A stretch of 64,000 nt of DNA from Dryocola sp051307055 (GTDB lineage Bacteria; Pseudomonadota; Gammaproteobacteria; Enterobacterales; Enterobacteriaceae), in contig NZ_CP149994.1 of NCBI RefSeq assembly GCF_051307055.1, forward strand, positions 1,922,001 to 1,986,000, written 5' to 3'. This document shows positions 7,939 to 17,260 of this stretch, piece after piece. Each line of letters starts with the position of its first letter. Position 1 is the first letter of the stretch. Position numbers and translations under genes: made by a program. The notes under the pieces are model-generated. The model was not told where the DNA came from. It saw only the letters and a list, made by a program, of their open reading frames with translations, and searched no databases.

Positions 7939-8631
7939 ATGCTTAAGCGTTTCTTTATCACAGGTACCGATACGGCAGTCGGCAAGACGGTGGTATCCCG
8001 CGCCTTGCTGCAGGCGCTGGCTGCCAGCGGAAAATGCGTTGTCGGCTATAAGCCGGTCGCTAAAGGGAGCAAAGAGACGCCGGACGGTTTGCGTAATAAA
8101 GACGCGCTGGTTCTGCAGGGCGTTTCGTCGTTGACGCTGCCTTACAGCGCTATTAACCCCATCGCCCTGAGCGAAGAAGAGAGCAGCGTCAATCACAGCT
8201 GTCCAATCAACTACAGCTTGCTGTCCGACGGCCTCGCCTGTCTGGCCGCCCGGACCGATCACGTTGTGATTGAGGGCACGGGCGGCTGGCGCAGCCTGAT
8301 GAACGATCTCCGTCCGCTGTCCGAATGGGTAGTGCAGGAACAGCTGCCCGTGTTGATGGTGGTGGGTATCCAGGAAGGCTGTATCAACCACGCGCTGCTG
8401 ACGGCGCAGGCCATTGCTAACGACGGCCTGCCGCTGGTGGGCTGGGTGGCGAACCGTATTAATCCGGGCTTAGCCCACTACGCTGAAATCATCGACGTGC
8501 TGCGTAAAAAACTGCCCGGGCCGCTGGTGGGCGAGCTGCCGTATCTGCCCCGCGCGGAGCAGCGTGAGCTTGCACAATATATCAACCTGTCAACGCTCAA
8601 CGTTTGTACTCCGGTCAGCGAAGGCAATTGA
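7939..8631 (+). CDS. bioD2: dethiobiotin synthetase paralogue BioD2 (YnfK)
   Basis: An ATP-dependent dethiobiotin synthetase family protein of 230 residues. The P-loop GTDTAVGKT is at residues 9-17 and VEGTGGW-type motif 2 appears as VIEGTGGW about residue 108. It matches E. coli YnfK/BioD2 over its whole length except for a divergent C-terminus. I use the ATG at 7939 because GGGAG precedes it by 6 nt; the frame is open further upstream to a TTG at 7915. The next ancestral gene in relatives, clcB, is absent. Confidence 0.96.
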   Translation: MLKRFFITGTDTAVGKTVVSRALLQALAASGKCVVGYKPVAKGSKETPDGLRNKDALVLQGVSSLTLPYSAINPIALSEEESSVNHSCPINYSLLSDGLACLAARTDHVVIEGTGGWRSLMNDLRPLSEWVVQEQLPVLMVVGIQEGCINHALLTAQAIANDGLPLVGWVANRINPGLAHYAEIIDVLRKKLPGPLVGELPYLPRAEQRELAQYINLSTLNVCTPVSEGN

Positions 8632-8710
8632 GCGGCAGGAGCGAACAAAGGTAAAGGGAAAAGAGGGCCTTGCGCGTATCAGCAGAACCCTCTCAGTTAA
8701 TTAATCGCCT

Positions 8711-9877
8711 TTATTTCGCGTACGCGATTTTTTCCCCGGCCCGGCGTGCCGTGGCGGGTAAAATACTGGCAATTGCCACGTAGCCATCAGGATCGAGACA
8801 GCGGTCATGTTCCTGAGCCCGCCCGATAATATCGCGATCCCAGTAAAGCGCTTTGCGTTGATCGCCTCTGGTCGTCAGGGTAGCCTCCATTTCCCCCTCA
8901 GTCGCCCGGTAGCGCCGCCAGCAGCCGCCCGGCACCGAAACAACGGAGCCTTCCACGGCAACGATCGTCACCTCCTCGCCCTGCCGGTTATAGGTCACCT
9001 CCAGGGTGCCTTTAAAGACCATCAGCACCTGAACGTCGGGGCAACAGTGCAGCCCGACATTGTGCTGGTCCTGAATTCGTAGCCACTCTACGGAAAATCC
9101 ATGGGGATTGACGATCGGCGGGGCGTTATTACGATCCTGCGAAATGCCGAAGCCGATGACCGGGGCCAGTTCCGCGCCGTGGCCGGGCAGAACGGCGTCC
9201 AGCAGCGCCTGGCCTGACCATTGCCGCTGTTCGCCCGTCACCGCCCGCCGCTGCATTTCCTCAACGGAGTAATCGCGCAGAGCGGCGATATATTCAGGGG
9301 CCAGCGGCTGTAACAGCTCGCTTTCGGCGGGCACGGCGTCGCCTGCTTCCACATCAATAAGCATATTGTCGCGGCTCAGGTACAGGCCGTATTCACGGGC
9401 GGCTTCAAGGATTGACGGATGCCAGATAATGCCGCCGGTGTTATCTCCGCCAAGCACGGTAAATACCATCCCGCTGGTATCCTGCGGGCTGACGTTGGTA
9501 AAGCCGCGGAAAATCCACGTCGGGATCGACAGAATCGCCGGTGCGCTGAGCTCGGTTTCATGCTCGCCGTTCGCTCCCCAGCGAAAACGCCAGCTTCCTT
9601 CATGAATCAGGAAAACTTCGGCGGTGAAATGCAGATGCTGATTGTTGGTCACGCCTTTGGGCATGGCGGCGGCGCCAATGTTAAAACCGTGCGCCTCGGG
9701 AATATTCACCACCTGCGATGCCGACTGGGTGACGCCCGGGCCGACAAACGAATAGTTTTGCTTGAGATGAGAGCCCGGCAGCTTACAGTCGATAAACGCC
9801 ACGCTGCAGGATACCCGGTCTTGCGGAAGCACCAGACGGCGGCGCGCCTCTTCTTGTGTCAGCGTTACATATTGCAT
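8711..9877 (-). CDS. bicupin protein, last gene of catabolic arm
   Basis: A 388-residue soluble protein with two cupin repeats. The first (about residues 65-150) keeps the metal ligands His81, His83 and Glu87 in NQHLHFTAEVF, but the usual second-motif His is replaced (PTWIFRGFTN). The second (about 255-335, GLHCCPDVQVLMVF) has lost most metal ligands. Layout resembles gentisate dioxygenase/quercetinase-like or sugar-isomerase-like bicupins, and I cannot choose between them. It lies 11 bp after the HpcH/HpaI aldolase gene in the same leftward operon. Function in the pathway is therefore inferred only as metal-dependent isomerase or dioxygenase. Confidence 0.78.
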   Translation of the reverse strand: MQYVTLTQEEARRRLVLPQDRVSCSVAFIDCKLPGSHLKQNYSFVGPGVTQSASQVVNIPEAHGFNIGAAAMPKGVTNNQHLHFTAEVFLIHEGSWRFRWGANGEHETELSAPAILSIPTWIFRGFTNVSPQDTSGMVFTVLGGDNTGGIIWHPSILEAAREYGLYLSRDNMLIDVEAGDAVPAESELLQPLAPEYIAALRDYSVEEMQRRAVTGEQRQWSGQALLDAVLPGHGAELAPVIGFGISQDRNNAPPIVNPHGFSVEWLRIQDQHNVGLHCCPDVQVLMVFKGTLEVTYNRQGEEVTIVAVEGSVVSVPGGCWRRYRATEGEMEATLTTRGDQRKALYWDRDIIGRAQEHDRCLDPDGYVAIASILPATARRAGEKIAYAK

Positions 9878-9888
9878 AGTGATTCTCC

Positions 9889-10680
9889 TTAATAGCCAGA
9901 CGTGCCGCTGGCGGACGGGGTTTCACCGCGCGCCAGAGCGACAGCTTCACGGGCGGCGCGGCCAAGTTGCATAACATCGTTGGCGGGGGTAACAAAGTGA
10001 AAGCCCTGCGCCAGGCGGTCCGCTGCGGCCTGGCCGGAGGTGCAGAAAATCCCGGCGATCTTGCCGTGCTCGCGGCTGCGGGCCAGCACAAGCTCAACGG
10101 CGGCAAGCATCTCCGGATGCTGCGATTCCGCGCTGGCGCTGCCCGTGAGGGTTAACGAGAGATCGTTCGGGCCGATAAATACGCCGTCCAGCCCGTCGGT
10201 TGCCAGAATCGCGTCCAGGTTTTTTAATCCTTCGCGGGTTTCAATCATGGCAAGCGTAAGGATTTCGTCGTTTGCGTACCGGGGATAATCCTTGCCGCCA
10301 TACAGCAACGCTCGTGCCGGGCCGAAGGAGCGATTGCCCAGCGGCGGGTAGCGGCAGGCCGCAACGAATTGCCGAGCCTGTTCCGGCGTTGAAACCATCG
10401 GACAGATGATCCCCCACGCGCCGGCATCCAGCAAACGCATAATCTGCGCGGGGTCGTTGGCGTTAACGCGCGCAAGCGGAAGGGCAGGCGTGGCTGAGAT
10501 GGCCTGCAGCATCGCCAGCGCGCTGGCGAAATCGATCATGCCGTGCTGCATATCGACGGTAACCGAATCATAGCCCTGATGCCCGGCAATCTCGGCGCTG
10601 TAGCCGGAAGGGATGGCGAGCCAGCCGTTGATAATCGGCTGCTGCTGGCGGAAAGCCGCCTTTAACGTATTGCTTCTCAT
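9889..10680 (-). CDS. HpcH/HpaI-family class II aldolase
   Basis: A 263-residue protein of the HpcH/HpaI family, whose members cleave 4-hydroxy-2-oxo acids, usually to pyruvate plus an aldehyde. The expected residues are visible: Asp43/Gln45/His46 in VDMQHG (HpaI has D-x-E-H), Arg71, metal ligands Glu147 (IETREG) and Asp173 (GPNDLS). The RSFGPARA segment replaces the family's common RGVG-type turn. The Gln in place of Glu near the catalytic His is noteworthy. The start overlaps the preceding hydrolase stop by 4 bp, so the genes are coupled. It most likely performs the last C-C cleavage of the pathway. Confidence 0.88.
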   Translation of the reverse strand: MRSNTLKAAFRQQQPIINGWLAIPSGYSAEIAGHQGYDSVTVDMQHGMIDFASALAMLQAISATPALPLARVNANDPAQIMRLLDAGAWGIICPMVSTPEQARQFVAACRYPPLGNRSFGPARALLYGGKDYPRYANDEILTLAMIETREGLKNLDAILATDGLDGVFIGPNDLSLTLTGSASAESQHPEMLAAVELVLARSREHGKIAGIFCTSGQAAADRLAQGFHFVTPANDVMQLGRAAREAVALARGETPSASGTSGY

Positions 10681-11420
10681 AAGAGTGTCTCCTTTATCCA
10701 GTTACGCAGGGCGCCGGCCACCGTATCCGGCGCCTCTAACGGCAAAAAATGACCGCTGTCCGGCAGGGTTATCCAGCGCGCGTGCGGCGCAGCTTCGGCT
10801 GCGGCAAGATGATGTTGCGGGGTGCAGATAGCGTCGTAGCCGCCGTTGAGGATTAGCGTCGGCGCAGCGAAGGCTTTCAGCGCGGCGCGGTTATCGGCGC
10901 GGGTAACGGCGATTTCAGTCTGCGTTGCAAAAGCCTCCGGGCCGCATTCATCGGCCATCTGTGTGATGACGGCGTGCAGCTTCGGATCGGCAAGATGCGC
11001 CGGGGCGACATAGCGCGGCCACATCGCCGCGCTTAGCCAGTTTCCCATGCCCTGGCGACTAGCCTCCTGCACCGCTGCCCGTCGGCCGGCGGCGTTCTCG
11101 GGCGCGTCGCCAAGCGGATTAACCGACAGCAGCGCCAGCCCGGCCAGGCGCTGCGGCGCGTCCGCCAGCATCTGTAGCGCAACGATGGCCCCGAGGGAAA
11201 ATCCTGCCAGGCAAAAACGCGGCGGCAGGGCGCTGAGCAACCGTTGCGCCAGCGCGGGCGCAGAGCTGGCGCCGCTGACGGTAAGGCTGCTCACGTTGCT
11301 GACGTTCATCTGGTTAATGACCGGCTGCCACAGACGGTGATTACACAGCGTGCCGCCAAGTAAAATCAGCGGCACGCCGTGGTTATCCAGCAGCGGAAAA
11401 GCGTTGGCGGATTCGCTCAT
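10677..11420 (-). CDS. alpha/beta hydrolase
   Basis: A 247-residue alpha/beta-hydrolase. The nucleophile elbow is GFSLG with Ser75; the acid is probably Asp in NGGYDAICTP and the base His in PDSGHFLP near the C-terminus. The oxyanion region is LLGGTLCNHRLW. Family members include lactonases, esterases and C-C hydrolases. I place the start at the ATG overlapping the SDR stop (ATGA) although the frame extends to a GTG four codons earlier. Within the operon it could open a lactone or cleave an ester intermediate. Confidence 0.85.
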   Translation of the reverse strand: MSESANAFPLLDNHGVPLILLGGTLCNHRLWQPVINQMNVSNVSSLTVSGASSAPALAQRLLSALPPRFCLAGFSLGAIVALQMLADAPQRLAGLALLSVNPLGDAPENAAGRRAAVQEASRQGMGNWLSAAMWPRYVAPAHLADPKLHAVITQMADECGPEAFATQTEIAVTRADNRAALKAFAAPTLILNGGYDAICTPQHHLAAAEAAPHARWITLPDSGHFLPLEAPDTVAGALRNWIKETLL

Positions 11421-12184
11421 GTGGCCGTCCACCCGCCGTCGACCAGCAGCGCGGCGCCGGTAATTAACGCCGCCGCCGGGGAGGCCAGAAAGACCACAGG
11501 CCCCGTCACGTCCTCAAGGGTGCCAAGCCGCTTCAGCTTGATATTGTCCAGCACGTAGCGGCTGAAGGCCGGGTCGGCCAGGCTCGCACGGGAAAGCTCG
11601 GTGGCAATAAAGGTCGGGCAAAGCGTGTTGACCCGAATACCCGCCTCTCCCAGCTCCAGCGCCATCGTTTTGGTCAGCCCTTCGAGCGCGAATTTCGACG
11701 CGCAGTAAACGCTGCGGTCGGGCCCGCCGACGTGTCCCATCTGCGATGAGATATGAATGATGGAGCCGGCGATATCGCGCAGCTTCATCCGGCGGGCGAC
11801 CTGCTGGCTCAGGAAAAACGTCGCCCGCAGGTTGAGCGCCATCACCGCGTCGTAATTCTCCTCGCTGACTTCCAGAAAGGGCTGATGGCGGGCCAGCCCG
11901 GCGCTGTTAACCAGAATATTGAAAGCCGGCAGCTGGCCCAGCGTCTGCCTGACCTGCGCCGTATCGGTAATATCCAGCGCCACGGTTTGCAGCTGCAGCC
12001 CGTCCTGCGCGGCGAGTTCGGCGGCTTCGCGCAGCTGCCGGAGATTTCTGGCGGCTATCCAGACCTGCGCTCCGGCCCGGGCAAGGGCTATCGCTGCGGC
12101 AAAGCCGATGCCTTTTGAGCCGCCGGTCACCAGCGCCCGCTGATTGTCCAGACGGAAATCAGGGGCAGAGGGAAGCGTGAGCAT
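11417..12184 (-). CDS. short-chain dehydrogenase/reductase
   Basis: A 255-residue classical SDR. The cofactor motif TGGSKGIG is at residues 20-27, NSAG at 93-96, catalytic Ser146/147, Tyr160 and Lys164 (YCASK), and the C-terminal VDGGWT. The basic residues after the glycine motif (AARNLR) suggest NADP(H) or NAD(H), undecided. Its ATG overlaps the histidinol-dehydrogenase-like gene's stop by one base (TGATG), and its own stop overlaps the hydrolase start. Likely role: oxidation of a secondary alcohol in the same pathway. Confidence 0.92.
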   Translation of the reverse strand: MLTLPSAPDFRLDNQRALVTGGSKGIGFAAAIALARAGAQVWIAARNLRQLREAAELAAQDGLQLQTVALDITDTAQVRQTLGQLPAFNILVNSAGLARHQPFLEVSEENYDAVMALNLRATFFLSQQVARRMKLRDIAGSIIHISSQMGHVGGPDRSVYCASKFALEGLTKTMALELGEAGIRVNTLCPTFIATELSRASLADPAFSRYVLDNIKLKRLGTLEDVTGPVVFLASPAAALITGAALLVDGGWTAT

Positions 12185-13515
12185 CAGACGGCCTCATCTA
12201 CGTCGATTACCGGAACTGAACCGGCATAAGGCACGTCGCGGTTGCCGTAGCGGCGCACGCGGATATTGGCCTGCTCTGCGTGTCCAGAGAAACCTTCGAG
12301 CTGGCACAGACGAGAACAGTAGCTGCCAATTTCAGCGGAGGCCTCGTCGCTCAGCACCTTCTGCCAGGTGCAGGTTTTCATAAATTTGCCGACCCACAGC
12401 CCGCCGGTATAGCGCGCCGCTTTCTGCGTGGGCAGGGTGTGGTTGGTGCCGATCACTTTGTCGCCGTAGGCCACGTTGGTGCGAGGGCCCAGGAACAGCG
12501 CGCCGTAGTTGGTCATTTCAGAAAGGAACCAGTCGTCGCGGCTGGTCATCACCTGGACGTGTTCAGAGGCAATGCGGTCGGCTTCCTGCAGCATCTCTTC
12601 GTAGCTTTCGCAGACGATGACTTCGCCATAATCCTGCCAGGCCTGGCGGGCTATTTCCGCCGTCGGCAGCTGGGTAAGCAGGCGTTCAACCTCTTTTAAA
12701 GTCTCTTGCGCGAGCTTCAGCGAGTTGGTGAGTAAAATGGCCGGCGTGGTGACGCCGTGTTCCGCCTGGCCCAACAGATCGGTGGCGCACATTTCGGCGT
12801 CAACGCTTTCGTCTGCGATAATCAGCGTTTCCGTCGGCCCGGCAAAGAGATCGATACCCACCCGGCCAAAGAGCTGACGTTTGGCCTCGGCTACGAATGC
12901 GTTACCCGGCCCGACCAGCATATCGACGGGGGCGATAGTATCGGTTCCCAGGGCCATAGCGCCGATAGCCTGAATGCCGCCTAAGGCATAGATTTCCGTC
13001 GCCCCCGCCATTGACTGGGCCGCGACAATCGCCGGCGCCGGCTGGCCTTTAAAAGGAGGCGCGCAGCTGATGATGCGCGAGCAGCCTGCTACATTGGCGG
13101 TGATGATCGACATATGCGCTGAAGCGAGCAGGGGATACTTGCCGCCGGGCACATAGCAACCCACGGCATTAATCGGGATATTTTTATGCCCGAGAATAAC
13201 GCCCGGCCTGGTTTCCACTTCCAGATCTAACAGACACTCTTTTTGTGCGCTGGCAAAATTAAACACCTGCTGCTGAGCAAATTCGATATCTTTTATATCC
13301 TGGCGGCTCAGCTGTTTAATACAGGCGTTAATTTCAGCGGGCGTCAGGCGGTAATCCTGACGGTCATAGTTATCAAATTTAATCGACAGCTCACGAATAG
13401 CCTGATTGCCGCGCTGCTCTATATCGGCAAGGATGTTTTCCACCGCAATGCTAACCTGTTTATTAGCCTGCTGACGTTCAGATAAAGATTTACTGCTTTT
13501 TAAATACTGCGCCAT
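12184..13515 (-). CDS. histidinol-dehydrogenase-like alcohol dehydrogenase 1
   Basis: A 443-residue member of the HisD superfamily. All catalytic and zinc residues of HisD can be matched: Gln250 and His253 (LLGQAEHG), Glu318-His319 (ASEHVQV), Asp352 (AYGDKVIGTNHTLPT) and His412 (EGFSGHAE). It is not the biosynthetic hisD because it lies in a catabolic operon without other his genes and a similar paralogue sits in the opposite arm. Relatives such as HpsN oxidise small hydroxy compounds (sulfopropanediol) to acids. I infer NAD-dependent oxidation of a primary alcohol, substrate unknown. Confidence 0.85.
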   Translation of the reverse strand: MAQYLKSSKSLSERQQANKQVSIAVENILADIEQRGNQAIRELSIKFDNYDRQDYRLTPAEINACIKQLSRQDIKDIEFAQQQVFNFASAQKECLLDLEVETRPGVILGHKNIPINAVGCYVPGGKYPLLASAHMSIITANVAGCSRIISCAPPFKGQPAPAIVAAQSMAGATEIYALGGIQAIGAMALGTDTIAPVDMLVGPGNAFVAEAKRQLFGRVGIDLFAGPTETLIIADESVDAEMCATDLLGQAEHGVTTPAILLTNSLKLAQETLKEVERLLTQLPTAEIARQAWQDYGEVIVCESYEEMLQEADRIASEHVQVMTSRDDWFLSEMTNYGALFLGPRTNVAYGDKVIGTNHTLPTQKAARYTGGLWVGKFMKTCTWQKVLSDEASAEIGSYCSRLCQLEGFSGHAEQANIRVRRYGNRDVPYAGSVPVIDVDEAV

Positions 13516-13599
13516 GATGTTCTCCAGTGCTTTTATACACGTGCCTTGCCCGCCCGAATAAACGGGAGGCCACGCTGTTAATAATTAAGGACGGGGTGG

Positions 13600-14850
13600 T
13601 TATGCTTTGTTGCCGTAATTCTGTGCGGCGGCCATTTTTCCTGTCGCTGCGTGAGATAAAGTCATTTTATTCTGGCGTTGGTTAACGCTGCGCGCGGCCA
13701 GCGGGGTTAACAACATGGCGATAAACGTCAGCACGCCAATCAATAAATAGCCCGAGGATAAATTAATATATTGCAGCATCAGACCCATTAATACCGGGCC
13801 TACGAACATGCCGCAGGAATAGATTGTCTGAAATAGCCCCATGCGCGTGGACTGCTCGTCTTCAACGGTGTTGACCACGCTCAGGGACATAAACACCGCG
13901 AAGGCCATGCCGAACGAGAAGCCGCCAACGGACTGCAGCAGATAAATCAGGTACATGTTGCTGGTAAAAGGGACGCCGACGGTGGATATCAGCTGAAGGA
14001 AAATACCGATCATCGCCGTATTGACCAGCCCGAGCCGCTTATAGAACACCGAGCTGCACAGCGCGATGGCCAGCGCGTAGAAAATCAGATGCAGGTTGCT
14101 CAGCAGGGTAAGAATGCCCGCTTTAGCCCCAAGCTGCTGCGCGTAAATAGGCGTCAGGGTATCGCGTGTGGCGAAAGGCACGAGGATGACGATGGTCGCC
14201 AGCAGGCCGATAAACCAGACTGAACCGTCGTTTAACTGGCGTTTTGCGCTGGCAATACAGGCCCGTAAAGAGGGCGCCTGGGCGGCATCGTGCGTCTCTT
14301 TAATACGGGTCGTAAGAATAAGAGCCAGCAGCGCGGCAACGCTTGAGACGAAGTAACCGATACTTTTGTCGAAAAAGTGGATCAGCGTCCCGCCAATGCA
14401 GTTGCCCAGAAAGACCCCAAGCGGCCCGGCCAGCGCGAGCAGGGCAACGGCGGCGGGGGCGTCTTTTCGATCAAAGTAGCGAATAAACAAGATGTTATAC
14501 AGCACCCATGTCGCGGCGGTGAACCCGTCGGCGGCTTTGGCCAGGTAGAGCGTAGTGGCGTTCGGGTGCAGATAGGCGATGGGCCAGGTCACCAGCGGCA
14601 GCAGCAGGCTGAACTGGATAAAAATCTTCCGGCTCTTGACCACGTCCGAAAGTATGCCAATCGGAAAGCGCACGAACAGGGTGGCAAGCCCGCTGGCGCC
14701 CATAATCATCCCCACCACCTCCGGCTGCATCCCTTCGCTAATCAGCAGCGGGGCGAGGAAGGCGTCAATGCTGTGAATGCAGATGAAAAACAGCACGCTG
14801 ATAGTAAAAAAGAGTCTGACTTCGGATCGACGAAAAAGGGCACGAAACAT
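13600..14850 (-). CDS. MFS transporter, first gene of leftward catabolic operon
   Basis: A 416-residue inner-membrane major facilitator protein with about twelve helices and the loop motif GILSDVVKSRK (residues 64-74), a variant of the MFS signature. It probably imports the substrate of the adjacent catabolic enzymes. It is the first gene of the leftward arm, starting 366 bp from the lacI-type gene transcribed the other way; the two operator-like palindromes lie in that gap. An 84-bp gap with a small hairpin (about 13541-13572) separates it from the histidinol-dehydrogenase-like gene. Confidence 0.88.
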   Translation of the reverse strand: MFRALFRRSEVRLFFTISVLFFICIHSIDAFLAPLLISEGMQPEVVGMIMGASGLATLFVRFPIGILSDVVKSRKIFIQFSLLLPLVTWPIAYLHPNATTLYLAKAADGFTAATWVLYNILFIRYFDRKDAPAAVALLALAGPLGVFLGNCIGGTLIHFFDKSIGYFVSSVAALLALILTTRIKETHDAAQAPSLRACIASAKRQLNDGSVWFIGLLATIVILVPFATRDTLTPIYAQQLGAKAGILTLLSNLHLIFYALAIALCSSVFYKRLGLVNTAMIGIFLQLISTVGVPFTSNMYLIYLLQSVGGFSFGMAFAVFMSLSVVNTVEDEQSTRMGLFQTIYSCGMFVGPVLMGLMLQYINLSSGYLLIGVLTFIAMLLTPLAARSVNQRQNKMTLSHAATGKMAAAQNYGNKA

Positions 14851-15216
14851 GGTGATGAACCTCTTAAAATTAATGGGTTATTACCAATCAAGTACGGCAT
14901 TAACCGGTTCTGTTTTCAGGTCTGAACCCACTGTCACCGGTAAAAACTGACGGTGTGTTTTGTTTTCTATGCATACGTATTCAAAAGTTGAAGTTACGAA
15001 AAGGTTTCAATTTTGTAAAGGGTGAGTTTGTAAATGTGAAAAAAATAATTTTGGCTGTTGCATACGCATGCAAAGATGGTGTAAGTATAAAAAACAGACA
15101 TTCCTGCGGCGGGGCAAAATGGCCAGACTGGTATTCCCCCCGCGGTCCGTTAAACTGAGGCAAGCTACTGTTTTTCATAAGCGTCATGACGGGAATGTTG
15201 ATAAGGAATAGCGACA
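14851..15216. promoter_or_regulatory. divergent control region with two LacI-type operators
   Basis: This 366-bp gene-free region separates the two arms of the catabolic locus. It contains two CpG-centred palindromes typical of LacI-family operators: TGCATACGTATTCA at 14970-14983 and TTGCATACGCATGCAA at 15058-15073. Their centres are 89 bp apart, compatible with DNA looping. Consensus of the two is TTGMATACGYATKCAA read in suitable orientation. The remainder is AT-rich promoter-like sequence with no coding signal that I can support. Confidence 0.68.
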
Positions 15217-16287
15217 ATGAAACGTAAGACTTTTGGACCCGTGACGTCACAGCAGGTGGCGCAAATCGCGGGAGTGTCACAATCAGCTGTATCGCGAACC
15301 TTTACGCCGGGGGCCAGCATTTCGCCCGCCACGCGTGAGAAAGTGCTGAAGGCGGCGCGTGAGCTCGGCTATCGCCCCAACGCCATTGCCCGCTCGCTGA
15401 ACACCGCGCGTTCACGAATTGTCGGCGTAGTGATGTCTTATTTCGACAACCAGTTTTATCCGCAGGTGCTCGAAGCGCTGGCGCAGAAGCTGGATGAGCT
15501 TAACTATCACCTGCTGCTGTTTGTCGGCGATCGTGACGGCAACGTCGACAGGATTTTCGACCAGATCATGCAGTACCGGGTCGACGGCATCGTGCTGGCC
15601 TCGGTGTCGTTATCCATTGAGCTTTCCGAAGAGTGTCTGGCGGCGGGTATTCCGGTGGTGCTGTTTAACCGCAGCGAAGAAAACGGCGTGGCGTCGAGCG
15701 TGAACACCGACAACGAAGCGGCGGCCCGCCAGATAGCGGCATTCCTGCTGGCCGGCGAGCACAGGAGCTTTGCCTATGTCGCCGGGCTGTCGGACTCATC
15801 GGTTAATCAGGCGCGGCAGAGCGGCTTTGTGAATCTTCTTAAGCAAAGAGGCGTTGAGGACATCCGGGTGGTACAGGGCGATTATGATGCGAAAATCACC
15901 GCGCGTGCGGCCAGCAAACTCTTCTCCTCGCCGCAGCCGCCGGACGCCATTTTTGCCGCAAACGACCATATGGCGCTGACGGTGATGGACGTCGCCCGCT
16001 ATGAGTTCGGGCTGCGCATCCCTGAAGATGTGTCGGTGATTGGTTACGACGATACCGGCCCGTCCGGCTGGCCTTCTTATGCTTTAACCTCAGCTTCACA
16101 GCCGGTGGACGAAATGGTGAACGCAACCATCGCCTTACTGATGAAACAGATTGAAAGCGAAAGCATTGAGCCGGAACAGCTGGTGGTTCCGGGTGTTCTG
16201 GTGGTGCGCCATTCGGCCAGGCGCCCGCGTTCTGGCGTGGTCGAAAAAGACGGACTGTCTCTGTTCCAGCCGCAGGAGGTTGAATGA
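15217..16287 (+). CDS. LacI-family transcriptional regulator of the catabolic locus
   Basis: A 356-residue LacI/GalR-type repressor. The HTH is at residues 6-26 (TSQQVAQIAGVSQSAVSRTF), the hinge helix region RPNAIARSLNTARS follows, and a periplasmic-binding-protein-like effector domain runs from about residue 65. It begins the rightward arm and its stop overlaps the next gene by 4 bp (ATGA). It is the obvious ligand-responsive regulator for both arms through the two palindromes upstream. The effector is presumably the substrate or an early intermediate. Confidence 0.93.
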   Translation: MKRKTFGPVTSQQVAQIAGVSQSAVSRTFTPGASISPATREKVLKAARELGYRPNAIARSLNTARSRIVGVVMSYFDNQFYPQVLEALAQKLDELNYHLLLFVGDRDGNVDRIFDQIMQYRVDGIVLASVSLSIELSEECLAAGIPVVLFNRSEENGVASSVNTDNEAAARQIAAFLLAGEHRSFAYVAGLSDSSVNQARQSGFVNLLKQRGVEDIRVVQGDYDAKITARAASKLFSSPQPPDAIFAANDHMALTVMDVARYEFGLRIPEDVSVIGYDDTGPSGWPSYALTSASQPVDEMVNATIALLMKQIESESIEPEQLVVPGVLVVRHSARRPRSGVVEKDGLSLFQPQEVE

Positions 16288-17255
16288 CCAGGTTGCCGGG
16301 CTTTAGCCCTCAGTTTGATTCAATACAGCAGTTTATTCTGACGCTGACCCACGTGGTGTGGGAGCAAAAGGACATTGGCCAACTGGCGGACTTTTACGCC
16401 ACGCCGGTTGTTTTCCACACGCCTGAAAAGCAGCTTAACGATCTTTCGCAGTTTATGCGGCTTACGCTTGAGGCCATGCACAGCTTTCCCCAACGCACCG
16501 TGCTGACGGAAGATATTTTGTGCAGCCACACGGCAGGATTCGAGTATTACGCAGCACAGCGCACGCTGGCCTGTATACAGCATCAGGGCGAAGGATTCTT
16601 CGGCAAGCCGAGCGGTAAATCAGTGTGGGTTCGCACCTGGGCGGATCGCATATGCGCTGACGGCGCGGTACGGCAGGAGTGGCTTTTACAGGATCGCGCG
16701 GCGATAGTGTCGCAAATCGGGTTTAACGTGCGTGATTTCGCGCAGCAGCTTGCAAACGCCCGTCAGGAAATCGGCCTGGAAAATACCCCGGCGGAGGAGC
16801 TTGACGCGCGCTGGGCCGGAGGGCCGGAAGGCGACGACGTCGACGGGCCGCTGGCAGGGCTGGTGGAACGCTATCTTTCAATGTGGGCGGGCGGCAACAG
16901 CGGCGTGGTGCCGGGGCTTTATCATCCGGCCGCCACTTTGCACGGGCCGGCGCACGTGCTGCGCACGGGGGAGCAGGATATTGGCGCGTTCCTGTCAGGC
17001 TATCGGGCATCGTTTGCCGACTGCGAAACGCAATTGCATCACCTGATTGTGCGTCGTGACGCCAATGAGCCCGTCCGGCTTTCGTTACGCTGGTCGCTAT
17101 TAACCTGGCATGACGGTTACGGCAAATTTGGCGCGCCAACGCGCCGTCCCGTCTCCATTACCGGCATTAGCCAGCTTGAATTACGCGATGGTTTAATTAT
17201 TCGCGAATATCTTGGTATTGATGAATTAGCTATCTGGTCACAGATTTTTAATTAA
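16284..17255 (+). CDS. SnoaL/NTF2-like protein 1
   Basis: A 323-residue soluble protein. The pattern suggests two SnoaL-like (NTF2 fold) domains, about residues 15-155 and 180-323. Each has the typical helix followed by aromatic-rich beta strands (for example VWEQKDIGQLADFYATPVVFHTP and YLSMWAGGNSGVVPGLYHPAATLHGPA). SnoaL folds serve as cyclases, isomerases, dehydratases or hydrolases without cofactors. The gene is translationally coupled to the LacI-type regulator. The exact reaction cannot be inferred. It shares organisation with the following, longer paralogue. Confidence 0.72.
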   Translation: MTRLPGFSPQFDSIQQFILTLTHVVWEQKDIGQLADFYATPVVFHTPEKQLNDLSQFMRLTLEAMHSFPQRTVLTEDILCSHTAGFEYYAAQRTLACIQHQGEGFFGKPSGKSVWVRTWADRICADGAVRQEWLLQDRAAIVSQIGFNVRDFAQQLANARQEIGLENTPAEELDARWAGGPEGDDVDGPLAGLVERYLSMWAGGNSGVVPGLYHPAATLHGPAHVLRTGEQDIGAFLSGYRASFADCETQLHHLIVRRDANEPVRLSLRWSLLTWHDGYGKFGAPTRRPVSITGISQLELRDGLIIREYLGIDELAIWSQIFN

Positions 17256-17260
17256 TCACG

